From Corythoichthys intestinalis (taxonomy: Eukaryota; Chordata; Actinopteri; Syngnathiformes; Syngnathidae), in contig NC_080416.1 of assembly GCF_030265065.1 (NCBI RefSeq), forward strand, positions 5,517,501-5,581,500: a stretch of DNA of 64,000 nt, given 5' to 3'. Below the pieces are notes generated by a model that was not told the origin of the DNA, searched no databases, and saw only the letters and a list, made by a program, of their open reading frames with translations. Below are positions 13,601 through 22,956 of the stretch, piece after piece (position 1 is the first letter of the stretch; each line of letters begins with the position of its first letter). The position numbers and the translations under genes are program-made.

Positions 13601-16600
13601 TAAATGATCATTTCCTGAATTAAAATGAATGAAAATTAATTATTTATAACGAATTAAAAATATATATAAATAATAAAATAAAAATATTTGGTATTTTTTA
13701 CCCTTTTAGATTTTTTTGATCATTAAAAAATTAAAATAAAGTATTAATAAAATTAATTTTAACTAAAAATGAAATATTATCTAAATTAAAATGAAGTATT
13801 TATAATGAATAAAAAAATGATTATAATGAATAAAATTAAAAAAAAATATTTGCTGCTGTTTTCCTTGTTTAAATATATATTTTTTTTAAATTAAAATAAA
13901 TTATTATTATTATTATATTATAAATATAACTAAACAATTCTTAAAAATAATTGATTTATTAAAACATAATTTTAATTATTAAAATAAAAAGATTTGTTTT
14001 TTTCCTTGTCTGTTTTTTATTTCCAATGTTTTTGCAAATAAATATTTTAATTTAAAAATTATTTTAATTTTTCAGGATTTCATTTTTCTTTGGAAAAAAA
14101 TTGAAATTAATACACATTAATAAATATTAGAATATGTAATAAAATTGAATTTAAAAAAATAATAAAGATATTTGCTGTTTCTTTTTGGGGTTTTTTGTAT
14201 CCACATAATTTTTTTAAAGACCAAATTTAAAAAATAATTTAAAAAAATATATTTTATATTGAATGGGGTCATTTAAAAAAAACAAACAAAAGGATTTGGA
14301 CTATTTTAGGTTTAAAATGTATAAACACAGTGAAAGTAAAGGTGTTGTGGTGTTTGTGTTGTTCAGATTTTGGGTCTGGAGGGATTGCTGGGTTCTTCGC
14401 GTCTGTGGCCGCTGCTTCTGGCGCTGACGGTGGCGCCGGCAGTGCTGCAGTGCCTCATGCTCCCCTTCTGCCCCGAGAGCCCCCGCTTCTTGCTCATCAA
14501 CCTCAAGCAGGAGGAGCAGGCGCGCAAAGGTCCGTCAGCATCATTTAACATTGCTCCTGAAATAGTCAAAAAAATTTTACGTCTTTGTGTTGGCGCGCAG
14601 CTCTGGTTCGTCTGCGCGGCAACGAAGATGTAAGTCGTGACCTTCAGGAGATGAAGGAGGAGAGCAGCAAGATGGCCCTGGAGAAGAAAGTGACCATCCC
14701 GGAGCTCTTCCGCTGCCCGGCGTACCGCCAGCCGCTGCTCATCGCCGTCATGCTGCAGCTGTCGCAGCAGCTGTCCGGCATCAACGCCGTGAGTCGATGT
14801 TTCATTTTGGCCGAGCTCGCTTAAAGCCGCTTTTGACGTCTCGTCGTCCGTCCGCAGGTCTTCTACTACTCCACCGGCATCTTCGGCTCGGCCGGCGTTA
14901 AGCAACCCATCTACGCCACCATCGGCGCCGGCGTCGTCAATACCGTCTTTACCGTCGTCTCGGTGGGTTCTAATGTCACTAGTGGGTCACTAATTCGCTG
15001 TCGCTAGGGCTTGAAAACTTTTCAAAGAAATACTTTGTTTTTTAAAGTTGGGGGGTATTAATGCAATTTTTTTTAAGGAGAATTTTTATCTAGAAAAGAG
15101 CAAATATGTTTTCATTTTTCAAAAATATCACCGACAGGAAAGCATTGTCTAATTATTTGTGGGGAAAGTTTTACATTGAAAACATGTTTTTGGATAGTTT
15201 TGCATGATTTAAATGATTTTTTTCAACTAAATATTGTTTTAGGATTTCTTTCTATGAAAAAGTCATTTAAAAACAGTTTACTGCATAAATGCATTTTTAA
15301 AAATTACAGAAATATTGTTTCATTTTTCAGCAAAATAATTTACAATTTTTTGGGGGGGGGATTTAAATGAGGGGAAATTTATTTAAATATTTTTTTATTT
15401 TAACAAAGTATTTTTTAGATTTTAAAATATTTTTTTATTGATTAATATTAAATATGATTAATTATTAATATTAAAATAATTAAAAATAAATTTACATTTA
15501 CATTTAGAATACATTTAGAAGTCATTTAATTTTTCACGCCATGTCATTTCAGTTTCATTTAGTCTGCATAAAGTGTCACCCCCGCCCCCAAAAAAGCTAT
15601 ATATTTGAATTTTTCAACAATATTACATTCAGTAAAACATTATTATCATTTAGAGGGGAAAATGTATTTTTTTCCCCCTAATATAATCCCAATTATTATT
15701 TTTAATATTAGTATAACAAAACTTAAAATCGCAGATTTTATGCTAGATGCCCAATTTTTTTAAAAATGTTGATTGTTTATTTATTCATTTATTTATTTGA
15801 GAAAAAAGTTTTAAATGAAGGGAAATTTATTTCAAAAATTTTTTTATTTATAACAAAGTATTTTTTAGAATTTAAAATAAGAAAATAAGTTTATTAATTA
15901 ATATTAAATACTATTAATTATTATTGTTAAATGAATTTGAAAAAAAAAAACATTTAGAAGTAACTTCATTTTTTTGCCATGTGATTTAAATGTCTTTTTT
16001 TTTTTCACATTAATATAGTTTCATTTAGTCTGCATACAATGTCACCCCCCACCACCACCACCATTCGCCCCCAGAAAAAAGTGAATATATACATTTTTTT
16101 TCAACAAAATTATATCCAGGATAACATATTGTCTAATTATTTTGAGGGGAAAAATGTAATTTATAAAAAAGAAAAATGTTGATTTTTTTTTTTTTTTTTT
16201 TAAGAGCAAAAGTTTTAAATGTCGGGGAAGTTTATTTGAATATTTTTTATATCTAACAAGGTATTTTTTAGAATTTAAACATTGTCTAATTATTTTGAGG
16301 GGGTGGAGAAAAAAAATCAAAATTGATAAATTTCAGTATTAAATAGCAACACAAAATGCCTTTAAGGAAAAAAAAAAAAAGGGAAGAGACTCTCATGTTT
16401 TCAAATTGTTTGATTTTTTTTTACCGTCTTGCGTATGTTTCAGCTGTTCCTTGTGGAAAAGGCGGGTCGGCGGACGCTTCACCTCCTGGGTTTGGGCGGG
16501 ATGGCGGTGGCCGCTCTCCTCATGACCATCTCGCTGCTGCAGGTGAGCGAGCATTATGCTTCTCCAGAGTCTTCTCCATTCTGATGAGTCGTCGTCTTTC

Positions 16601-19391
16601 CCGTGAGCAGAAAGAGGTGGCCGGCATGAGCTACGTGGCCATCTTGGCGGTGATGGTGTTCGTGGCCATGTTCGAGCTGGGCCCGGGTCCCATCCCCTGG
16701 TTCATCGTGGCCGAGCTCTTCTCACAGGGACCGAGGCCCGCCGCCATGGCCGTGGCCGGCTGCTGCAACTGGACCTCCAACTTCCTCGTCGGCATCAGCT
16801 TCCCCAAACTAGAGGTAAAAAAACATCTATGCTCCTGAATTTTTGTAGTTGTTGCAGAGGACTTTTAATTCAAATCTTATAAGGCAGTCGTTTAACGCAT
16901 GGCCTGCCATTGACGGCAATAGACGTCCAATCCATTTTGATGGACAGGATCAGAAATGAGCATATCAGAGGGACAGCACATTTTAGAGGATTTGAAGAAG
17001 TCAGACTGAGATGGTTTGGGCATGTTCAGAGGAGAGATAGCGAGTGTATTGTAAAAAGGATGCTGAATTTCCATATGCCGGGCAGGAGATCTAGAGGATG
17101 ACCATGGATGGATGTAATTCAAGAGGACATGAAGGTAGTTGGAATGAGAGCAGAGGAGGCAAAGGATAGGGTTAAATGGAGATAATTGATTCGCTGTGGC
17201 AACCCCTGAAGGGAAAAGCTGAAAGGAAAAGAAAGATATATATATGCTGTATGTTAGCGCTGCAGCTATCAATTATTTTAGTAGTCGATTAATCTATCAA
17301 CTATTTAGTTCGGATAATCAAGTAATCAGATTAGGAAAATGTATTGCAGAATAAATTCTAGGAGATGTAAACCAACGGATTGCTATAATTCCACTTTCAA
17401 AAGAGCATTAAATGCTCTTGTGAGCATTTCATGCTTTTTCGAATGTTTCTTTAAACTATGCAGAATTGCACTCTCATTTAAAAATATATTTGAATACCTG
17501 AGTTTAGCCTCAAACAGTATTAAAAAAAAAAAAAAAGTGAGGATCTAAGTAGAAGAAGAGAACAATTGGCTAACTTGCATAGCAAAAGTCAGCTAGCTTA
17601 AATGCTATAATATGCTATTAAAAAAAAATAAATTACAATGCGCTTAAAAAAATTGTTCAAACATGTATTTCCACAAAAACAGCAAAATATACCAATGTAC
17701 TAAAGTACGAATGCATTAAAAAAAACTCTTAACTCAAACAAAAAACTTACCTTATGTTGGTCTTAACAGGGAGCAGCTGGATTCAGCCATGTGAAATTAG
17801 TTATCATATTCACTGTCACCACTACAAGGCAGTGTATCCACTCTACTCAATAAAACTAAATTCAAACACTTTCAAAACAAACCATTACAACGCCACTCCA
17901 ATTAAAAGAATAGTTGAATCAGCAAAAAAAAGCTTTTTTTCTAATCAAATTGCTCAAGTTAATCAGTTACGGTAATCGTTGCAGCAATATATGTATATAT
18001 AATGTATATATAATGATTAAAAATACAAAATATTTTTTTAATTTTATTAAAAATACAATATATTTTTAGTTCACAATTTTGTAATTAAATACAAGTTTTT
18101 ATTATTTCATAATATGATACAGTTTAAAAAATGAAATTTTTATTGATTTTTAAAAATTTTTTTTCTTGGAAGTAATTTTTTAGATTATCTATAAAGATAA
18201 ATTGTAGGTATTTTATTGACAGAACCTTTAATTATTATGTTTTTGTTTGTGAATATTCCTAAAAAAAAAATGTAATTTATTCCATTTTAGGAACAGAACC
18301 TTTCTAGAAAATATATTTTTTTACTTTTTTTTTTTGGACTAAAACTATCCTGATTTTTAAGGAAAAAGTTATTGGATGTCTATCTTTGTCAATGGCAGGC
18401 AATGAGTTAGTCTATGAAATTGAAATTTAAAGACTTTAGAGTGTTATCGGGTTTCATAACCTGGCTGAATTTCAGTTTTTATTCATTTTAATTTGATTAA
18501 TTTACCTTTTACTAATATTTTATTATTCAATATTTAGATTACATATATGTCATTTGTTAAAAATCCTTAAAAATATATATATATTATTTTGTAATTCAAT
18601 TTGTATTGTTTTAAGCACAAAAAATAATCATTTGCCGTATAAAAGGCTTACATAGTTTTTAAAAAATAATTCTTGATAACAATTATACGACTCTTTGGAA
18701 GTAATTTACCGGTATGTGATTACCTTAAAATAATTTAATTTCAGTGTATTTTATTGCCAAAAACTTTCTCGAAAATATACAAAATGTATTTTCAAGTCAA
18801 CAGGTCATTTTGCAAACCATTTTCAGGATTATTTTTCAAAATAATTTTTAATCTTTCTAGTAAATGCACTTTTATTTATCGATTTATTTTTTTTAAAGAT
18901 TTTAGAAAAGTTGCAATTAAGACGTATTGGTAGCAATAGTATAAACATAAATATAACCTCCCTCAAATTCAAATGGGAAAAGAAAGTCTAATTTTGGGTG
19001 AAATGTCTTCAGGGTTTTTTTTCACCGCCAAAAAGTTGATTTTAGCGAGCATTATAACATGCTGTGTTTTATTTATGCTTAGGAATTATGCGGCCCGTGG
19101 GTTTTCCTCATCTTCCTGGCCTTCCTGCTCCTCTTCCTGGTCTTCACCTTCTTCAAAGTCCCGGAGACCAAAGGCAAAACCTTCGATGAGATCGCCCGCA
19201 GTTTCGGCGGAGGCGCCGCCCCTCCCGCCTCGCCCCCGGAGGATCCCCGCCCCCTGGCGGCCGCTGCCACGCCCCAGGATAACAACAAGGAGAAGACAAA
19301 GGAGGACGTCCCTCTGACGGAGACAACTGCGGACGCCGCCAGCGAGTCCGCACCCCTCACAGAAAAGTCCATCACGGTCGAGAGCGTTTAG
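4626..19391 (+). CDS. slc2a3: Facilitative glucose transporter GLUT3 type, complete (9 coding exons)
   Basis: Plasma-membrane 12-helix uniporter of the sugar-porter family. Coding exons: 4626-4640, 12106-12207, 12327-12728, 14367-14529, 14601-14788, 14858-14962, 16444-16542, 16611-16814 and 19083-19391. All have AG/GT junctions and together give 528 codons plus a stop. Visible hallmarks: [16 protein letters not shown] in helix 1, an N-glycosylation sequon NDT at residues 46-48, [13 protein letters not shown] at 209-213, [10 protein letters not shown] at 280-289 (the QLS signature of GLUT1/3/4), GPGPIPW, NWTSNF and VPETKG. GLUT3-like residues such as GLFCGL and AAMAVAGC favour slc2a3 over slc2a1. 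The tail after VPETKG is long and rich in Pro, Ala and Glu. The 402-bp third exon equals human exons 3 plus 4 (161 plus 241, from memory). Intron 1 spans 7.5 kb and is full of transposons. Confidence 0.95.
5028..5597. mobile_element. Nested DNA transposon with GGTAACACT terminal inverted repeats
   Basis: The left end is GGTAACACTCTATTTGAC and the right end, inverted, is GGTAACACTTTACTTGAC, so the 18-bp ends match closely. Short TTAAT-type flanks occur on both sides. The interior is AT-rich with repeated TCATAAGA/CATAATTATGA motifs and shows no transposase, so this is a non-autonomous copy. Confidence 0.65.
5612..6075 (+). repeat. A-tailed unclassified interspersed repeat
   Basis: A GC-richer block starts at about 5612 (GAGGGCGGACGAGCGGTCTG) and ends in a GGGGAAAAAAAG-A(n) tract at 6045-6067. 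The A tract at one end suggests a retroposed sequence. I do not recognise the family, and no clear target duplication was seen. Confidence 0.35.
6365..6665 (+). repeat. Partial copy of the TTAA-flanked MITE family
   Basis: Segments such as GGAGGGTGGCAGGAACCCTGCC and AGCCACACGTTTGCTAACAG match, in reverse orientation, the full copy at 34024-34692. A third partial copy lies at 21645-21950. The ends are missing here. Confidence 0.55.
7358..7720 (+). mobile_element. Terminal fragment of a Tc1-like transposon
   Basis: Starts CAGTGGGGCAAATAAGTATT after a TA dinucleotide and continues through a typical Tc1 untranslated end into the last codons of a transposase (antisense). Homology to the copy at 62704-63675 stops abruptly at 7720. 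Only one end is left, so the element is dead. Confidence 0.8.
8845..10425 (+). mobile_element. Degenerate Tc1-like transposon in slc2a3 intron 1
   Basis: The left end CAGTGGCATAAAAACG follows a TA at 8843-8844. About 100 bp of the left end is repeated inverted at 10325-10405 (ATCAGATCACATTTGATGGT). The transposase runs in the plus direction: a paired-type helix-turn-helix region (9209-9691, with [17 protein letters not shown] and SGRPPK) and a DDE part in other frames ([18 protein letters not shown] at 9797-9850, [10 protein letters not shown] near 9950). At least two frame changes, an internal stop after DVLVKIF and a long A tract inactivate it. The outermost right end has diverged. Confidence 0.85.
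10559..11516 (+). mobile_element. Composite non-autonomous hAT-type element, copy 1
   Basis: It is bounded by an identical 8-bp target duplication ATTGACGC (10551-10558 and 11517-11524). The left end reads TAGGGTTGTTCCGATCATG, and many GATCCCGAT-type motifs lie near both ends. The inside carries most of a second family, the TAGGGCTGTCAAA element, ending GATAACCCTA at about 11350. It inserted into the palindromic MITE at GCCATTGACG. A second copy in opposite orientation is at 25021-26036. Confidence 0.85.
12855..12968. repeat. Palindromic MITE copy in slc2a3 intron
   Basis: Two arms face each other: AAGTGGGAGGGTGGCAGCGA and, returning, CCCTCCCACTTCAAATGAAT, followed by GCAGACAATGAGTTAA. It belongs to the GACGTCCAATCC family and lies shortly after exon 3. 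Confidence 0.6.
13240..14220. repeat. AT-rich degenerate tandem repeat filling an slc2a3 intron
   Basis: The motif AAAATATTTGCTGTTTTT followed by CCCTTTTTATATTTATATA recurs near 13273, 13375, 13520, 13680, 13845, 13985 and 14166. That gives a loose period of about 105-180 bp, separated by A/T-only stretches. It accounts for nearly all of the intron between exon 3 and exon 4. Confidence 0.65.
15340..16300. repeat. About 430-bp degenerate tandem repeat, three units, in an slc2a3 intron
   Basis: The block ACAAAGTATTTTTTAGA recurs near 15403, 15853 and 16255. The block TCATTTAGTCTGCATA recurs at 15556 and 16021, each followed by TGTCACCCCC and a run to AGGGGAAAAATGTA. The spacing of 400-465 bp indicates an old triplication in the intron between the exons ending at 14962 and starting at 16444. 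Confidence 0.65.
16943..17236 (+). mobile_element. 3' end of a non-LTR retrotransposon (RTE-like LINE)
   Basis: The plus strand encodes [19 protein letters not shown], then [14 protein letters not shown] and GRRSRG, followed after a stop by [20 protein letters not shown] and IRCGNP. This is the standard C-terminal tail of a LINE ORF2 downstream of the reverse transcriptase. Two in-frame stops and 5' truncation make it dead. It begins right inside a copy of the short palindromic MITE (AATCCATTTTGA...). Confidence 0.75.
17255..17987. mobile_element. Non-autonomous hAT-like element with GCTGCAGC ends
   Basis: The left end is TAGCGCTGCAGCTATCAATT and the right end, inverted, is TTGCTGCAACGATTACCG. 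Related ends occur at 32146, 48113-50160 and 55621-56686. Inside, near 17555-17615, lies CTAACTTGCATAGCAAAAG followed by TAGCTTAAATGCTATA, the same unit that is tandemly amplified at 38700-39185. Confidence 0.55.
18000..19075. other. AT-rich intron stretch before the last slc2a3 exon
   Basis: Long A and T runs without any recognised element, apart from a short palindromic-MITE scrap near 18375-18410. Nothing codes here. Confidence 0.5.
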
Positions 19392-19743
19392 ACTTTTTCC
19401 GTAGCCCACATTCAATCGACATTCCGCCAAAAATGGGAGGGGCCACGATCGGCCGGGGAGGCGCGGCCGTCTTTTCGGAATATTTTCGTGCGTGTGTAAC
19501 TTTGTAAGAATATTGTAGCCACAAGCTAAAGCGTTGGGAAGGGCGGGGCATCGTTTTGCCACCCTGATGCTAATGCTAACATCGTGTGCTTGCTAATGTT
19601 GTCACTCGTTACCATAGCAACCACTCACCGTGTTCAGCAGTATTGCGACATTATTATCGATGGCTTCTGGGGAAAGGAGTTCCTTAACTTTTCTTGACGC
19701 CACAGCGCCACATTGTGCTTTTTTTTCCCAATTTGATCGAAAT

Positions 19744-20335
19744 CAGGAGTGTCAAACTCGCATATTGAACTCATTGGGCTGCCAATGACTGTGAGGGGCG
19801 AATGAATGCTACACAAGGGCCGCCACGGTTGACTAACCGACTATTTTGATAGTCAAAAAATCGTTTAAGAGACATTGTTGATGTCAAAATTGTCCAAATC
19901 CTCTTTATTTTAAGCCTCTTGATAACAACTTTCTTCAATTTCCATTTTAATTTCCTTTGTAAAAAGGGTAAAAATAAATATGAATTTTAAAAGTATTTTT
20001 TTATGTAAAAAAGGTAAAAGAATATTCTCTTTTTTTTTTATTTTGCATGCAAGCAGATTCATTTGTATGCTGACCCACTTACCTCATGAGGGTCTGAGGG
20101 GGTGCTGGAGCCTATCCCAGCTAACAAAGGGAAGGAGGTGGTGGTGTGTAAGCAAATCTCCTTGGCTACAATGATTAAATCAAAGGTCATTCAAACTCCC
20201 GGTTTCATCACGAAATTAAAGTGATCACTTAACAACAAACTAAATAGTATACCTTTTAATAACTTTTTAATTGAAACAAATGGAACAGTAACTGAAGAAA
20301 TAACTGGCCTCCGGGCCAGCAGTTTGACACTCCTG
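19744..20335. mobile_element. Non-autonomous hAT-type element downstream of slc2a3
   Basis: Terminal inverted repeats CAGGAGTGTCAAACT (left) and, inverted, CAGGAGTGTCAAACTG (right) frame a 592-bp block whose right end holds GGCCTCCGGGCCAGC. This matches hAT ends of the Charlie type. The flanks ATCGAAAT and ACCTAAAT are only partly alike, as expected for an old insertion. Inside is an antisense LINE 3' tail (CTGGAGCCTATCCCAGCT, 20105). Confidence 0.6.
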
Positions 20336-21640
20336 ACCTAAATTCTGAAATCACCAGTGTGGTCGGCCATTTTGTTGGCATTATTGTTGTTGTTATTATT
20401 GTTTGCCTTTCGTCTACAATACCAAAGTACATATTTCTGCCCTTATCATTTTACCCTTCACCCAAATATTACATCCCCCCCAAAATACTATTTTATTACA
20501 CTGCTAGATGAGAGTTATAGCTATAAATACAGAAATATAGACATAGAATATATATATTAAAGCTAGAGATATTTATGTGTAAGAGATATATTTAAAAGGA
20601 TAAATCAAGGGATATTGAATACCAAATGTGACGAGGCTAACGTGCAATCAAGCGGACGGAAAACGGACTGTAGACATCACATTAACGGTGCTAGGCGTCC
20701 AATATGAGAGGGTTTGCTTCGCTTACTTCAAATGGATTGTACATCTACTAGTGATAAACTCATTTAAATTCACAGCAGAAAGATGATTGGATGCCTTATG
20801 AAGTATCAATCCTCAAGTACAACTCTGTCCCCTAAAAATAATCCACCTTAGCTAAGAATAGTTCAGTAGGTCTAAATAGTCCTAAAAAGACTTAGAAGTA
20901 TATTTAACCTAATTACAAGCTGCTATAACAAGTTAAATCATTTTAATAAAATTGTTTTGCACATTAAAGAGAAATAAAAATGAAGTTTTAAAATAGTTTG
21001 AGTAATCCAAATCAACTGTGATTCTCTCATGAACCGCTAGAGGCACTCATGGCACACTTAGTAATATTCACTGCCTAATTTTATTCGTTTTCTCGTGTTT
21101 TCATGGCCACAAATCAGCTTTTTGTGCACACGAAATATGTATTTTTTTCTCCCCAAATTTTGTTTGTCGTGTCTTCTGCTTTTTTGGCATCGTTGCGATA
21201 AAGTTCGTTCGCAAGTGTGTGTCGTGTGTGATGCAAAAGTTGTTTTTATTTTTCCAAAAAAGGACGTCGTAGCGACGCTTGTGTTCGTTGTTGCGAATCT
21301 CGCTAGCCGGCTCGCTTTTTGACCGATTTTTAAACAGCGATGTGTTGTGTGTGCGCGTGTTGTTGCAACTTGTGAGTGTTGAGTGTGCTTTATTTGTGTT
21401 TGTACCAAAAAAAATCCTTGAATAAATCCTACACAGTATATATCAATACACAAAAAGTGGAGTTTTGAAGTTATTTGACATGACACTCGCAGAAGAATGA
21501 CATCAGTATCTCAGGGCAGCCATCTTGACAGGAGCAATGTTACCATCAAAGGTAATTAAACAATACACACATATCATAATTTCTTATTTCATAACCAATT
21601 TTTGTTTTTATTGGTAAATGTCAAAGCATCTAAACCGGCT
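20336..21640. other. Intergenic spacer slc2a3-phc1, little structure
   Basis: AT-rich spacer with a palindromic-MITE scrap at 20690-20765. A GC-moderate stretch at 21080-21480 (TCGTTCGCAAGTGTGTGTCG) reads openly on both strands but has no splice sites or recognised motif. I see no gene. Confidence 0.4.
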
Positions 21641-21644
21641 GCCA

Positions 21645-21950
21645 TTAGCCACACTAAGCCACACGGTTGCTAACCGTCATATGCTATTGTTTAGTCGCAA
21701 ATGGATTCATTACCTTATTGCTATTCATCCTACACACAGTCGCTGCAAACAGAAATGTTGTTTAATCCACCTGCAGGCGACAGGGACATTCATTTTTGAT
21801 TGATTGATGATTTTATGACACTGTGCGGGTGTGCGCTGGTCCTCATAGAAAAAGCAGTCTTCCATAAGGCAAAACACTACCGCTTATGTCCACCGGCGTC
21901 ACTAAAATCGATCAAAGCTGAAAAGTTACGTAGTGTTTCTTTAAACATTT
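21645..21950 (+). repeat. Partial copy of the TTAA-flanked MITE family
   Basis: GCCACACGGTTGCTAACCGT, the CTGCAGGCGACAG region and GAAAAGTTACGTAGTGTTTC match the copy at 34024-34692 in reverse orientation. The left part is missing. Confidence 0.6.
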
Positions 21951-22045
21951 TTTTAATTTTATAAATTTTTGATTACTTTTTACCTTTTAAAAAAGGACAA
22001 AGCAGTAATTATGATTTCTTTCCCTCTAATTTCGATTGAATTTTT

Positions 22046-22049
<4 letters not shown>

Positions 22050-22104
<55 letters not shown>
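22050..22104. repeat. (TA)n microsatellite
   Basis: About 27 uninterrupted TA units. Confidence 0.95.
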
Positions 22105-22107
<3 letters not shown>

Positions 22108-22399
22108 TCCAGTATTTAAAAAATATTTTACAGAAAATATAAAACAGGAAAAACTGAAAATATTATGTCCAAAAAAATCTATTTTATAAATTCATTGATT
22201 CACAGTTAAAACTGATTGGATGTTAAACGCTTTCAATGGCAATCAATGAAATGGATTGGACGTTTCTTACTGAATTAATTAATTTGTCATTTTTTATTTA
22301 TTTTTTTTATACTTAAATGGTGCAGTGGTCCAAGACCTAACATAGCACAAAAGTCTCTCTTTTTTATTGTAAAATAACCAATATTATTTTTTCTTCAAT

Positions 22400-22900
22400 C
22401 CGCTCGAAGCTGGTTCGTGCCCACTCGGGTTTCTTCGTCGCTGGTTCGTGCCCACTCGGGTTTCTTCGTCTCAAAGTGGGCGTGGTCGCACCCTCATCAT
22501 TCTCCGGTGCGTCGCCGGTGTGTCACCGGCTTCCCGCCGCTTCATCCCGGCTAGCAAAGCCACCGGAACCGTAAGAAAGGCGACACGGAACCGAGGCTGA
22601 CAAACGAAGGAGTAAAAACGGCGCCTGGAAAGCGACGAGACGCGGACGAGACGACTGGTTTGAGACAAGCTAACAGGTTCGGTACCGGTTCGGGACGCTA
22701 GCTTGGTAACGTTAGCATTAGCTTGTTTGAGAAAAGCGAAGGAGGTTCTCTGTCAGCCAGACAAAGCAAAACCAAAGACACTACAGGTAGCGAGACGTCT
22801 GATTGGGCGGCGTGGTTCGTGGCTGAGAGACGTTGACAAGGCCGCCATATTGCATGTGGCAGTACGAGCCAAAAGAAGGGAGTTTTAAGAGTTCTACTTA
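22400..22900 (+). promoter_or_regulatory. phc1: CpG-rich promoter and 5' UTR region of the polyhomeotic gene
   Basis: GC and CpG rise abruptly at 22400 after an AT-rich spacer. The block contains a perfect 31-bp tandem duplication (22409-22439 and 22440-22470, unit GCTGGTTCGTGCCCACTCGG...). One or more non-coding exons must lie here, because the first coding exon starts at an acceptor (ccctcag, 22945-22951) only five bases before the ATG. The exact start site is not readable. Confidence 0.5.
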
Positions 22901-22956
22901 GAGAAGGTACTGACACTTGTCAATCATTGTGTATTATTGTTCCACCCTCAGTAACC

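Noticed and set aside
14363-14905. 180-codon minus-strand open frame over slc2a3 exons
   Set aside because: It is the antisense shadow of three GC-rich coding exons and runs through their introns without homology.
16042-16320. Minus-strand Lys/Phe/Ile-rich frame
   Set aside because: Arises from A/T tracts of the intronic tandem repeat.
19086-19562. 158-codon minus-strand frame over the last slc2a3 exon
   Set aside because: Shadow of the Pro/Ala-rich slc2a3 tail.
21058-21486. 142-codon minus-strand frame in the slc2a3-phc1 spacer
   Set aside because: Composition is low-complexity His/Thr/Lys, with no splice sites, homology or strand-specific codon bias.
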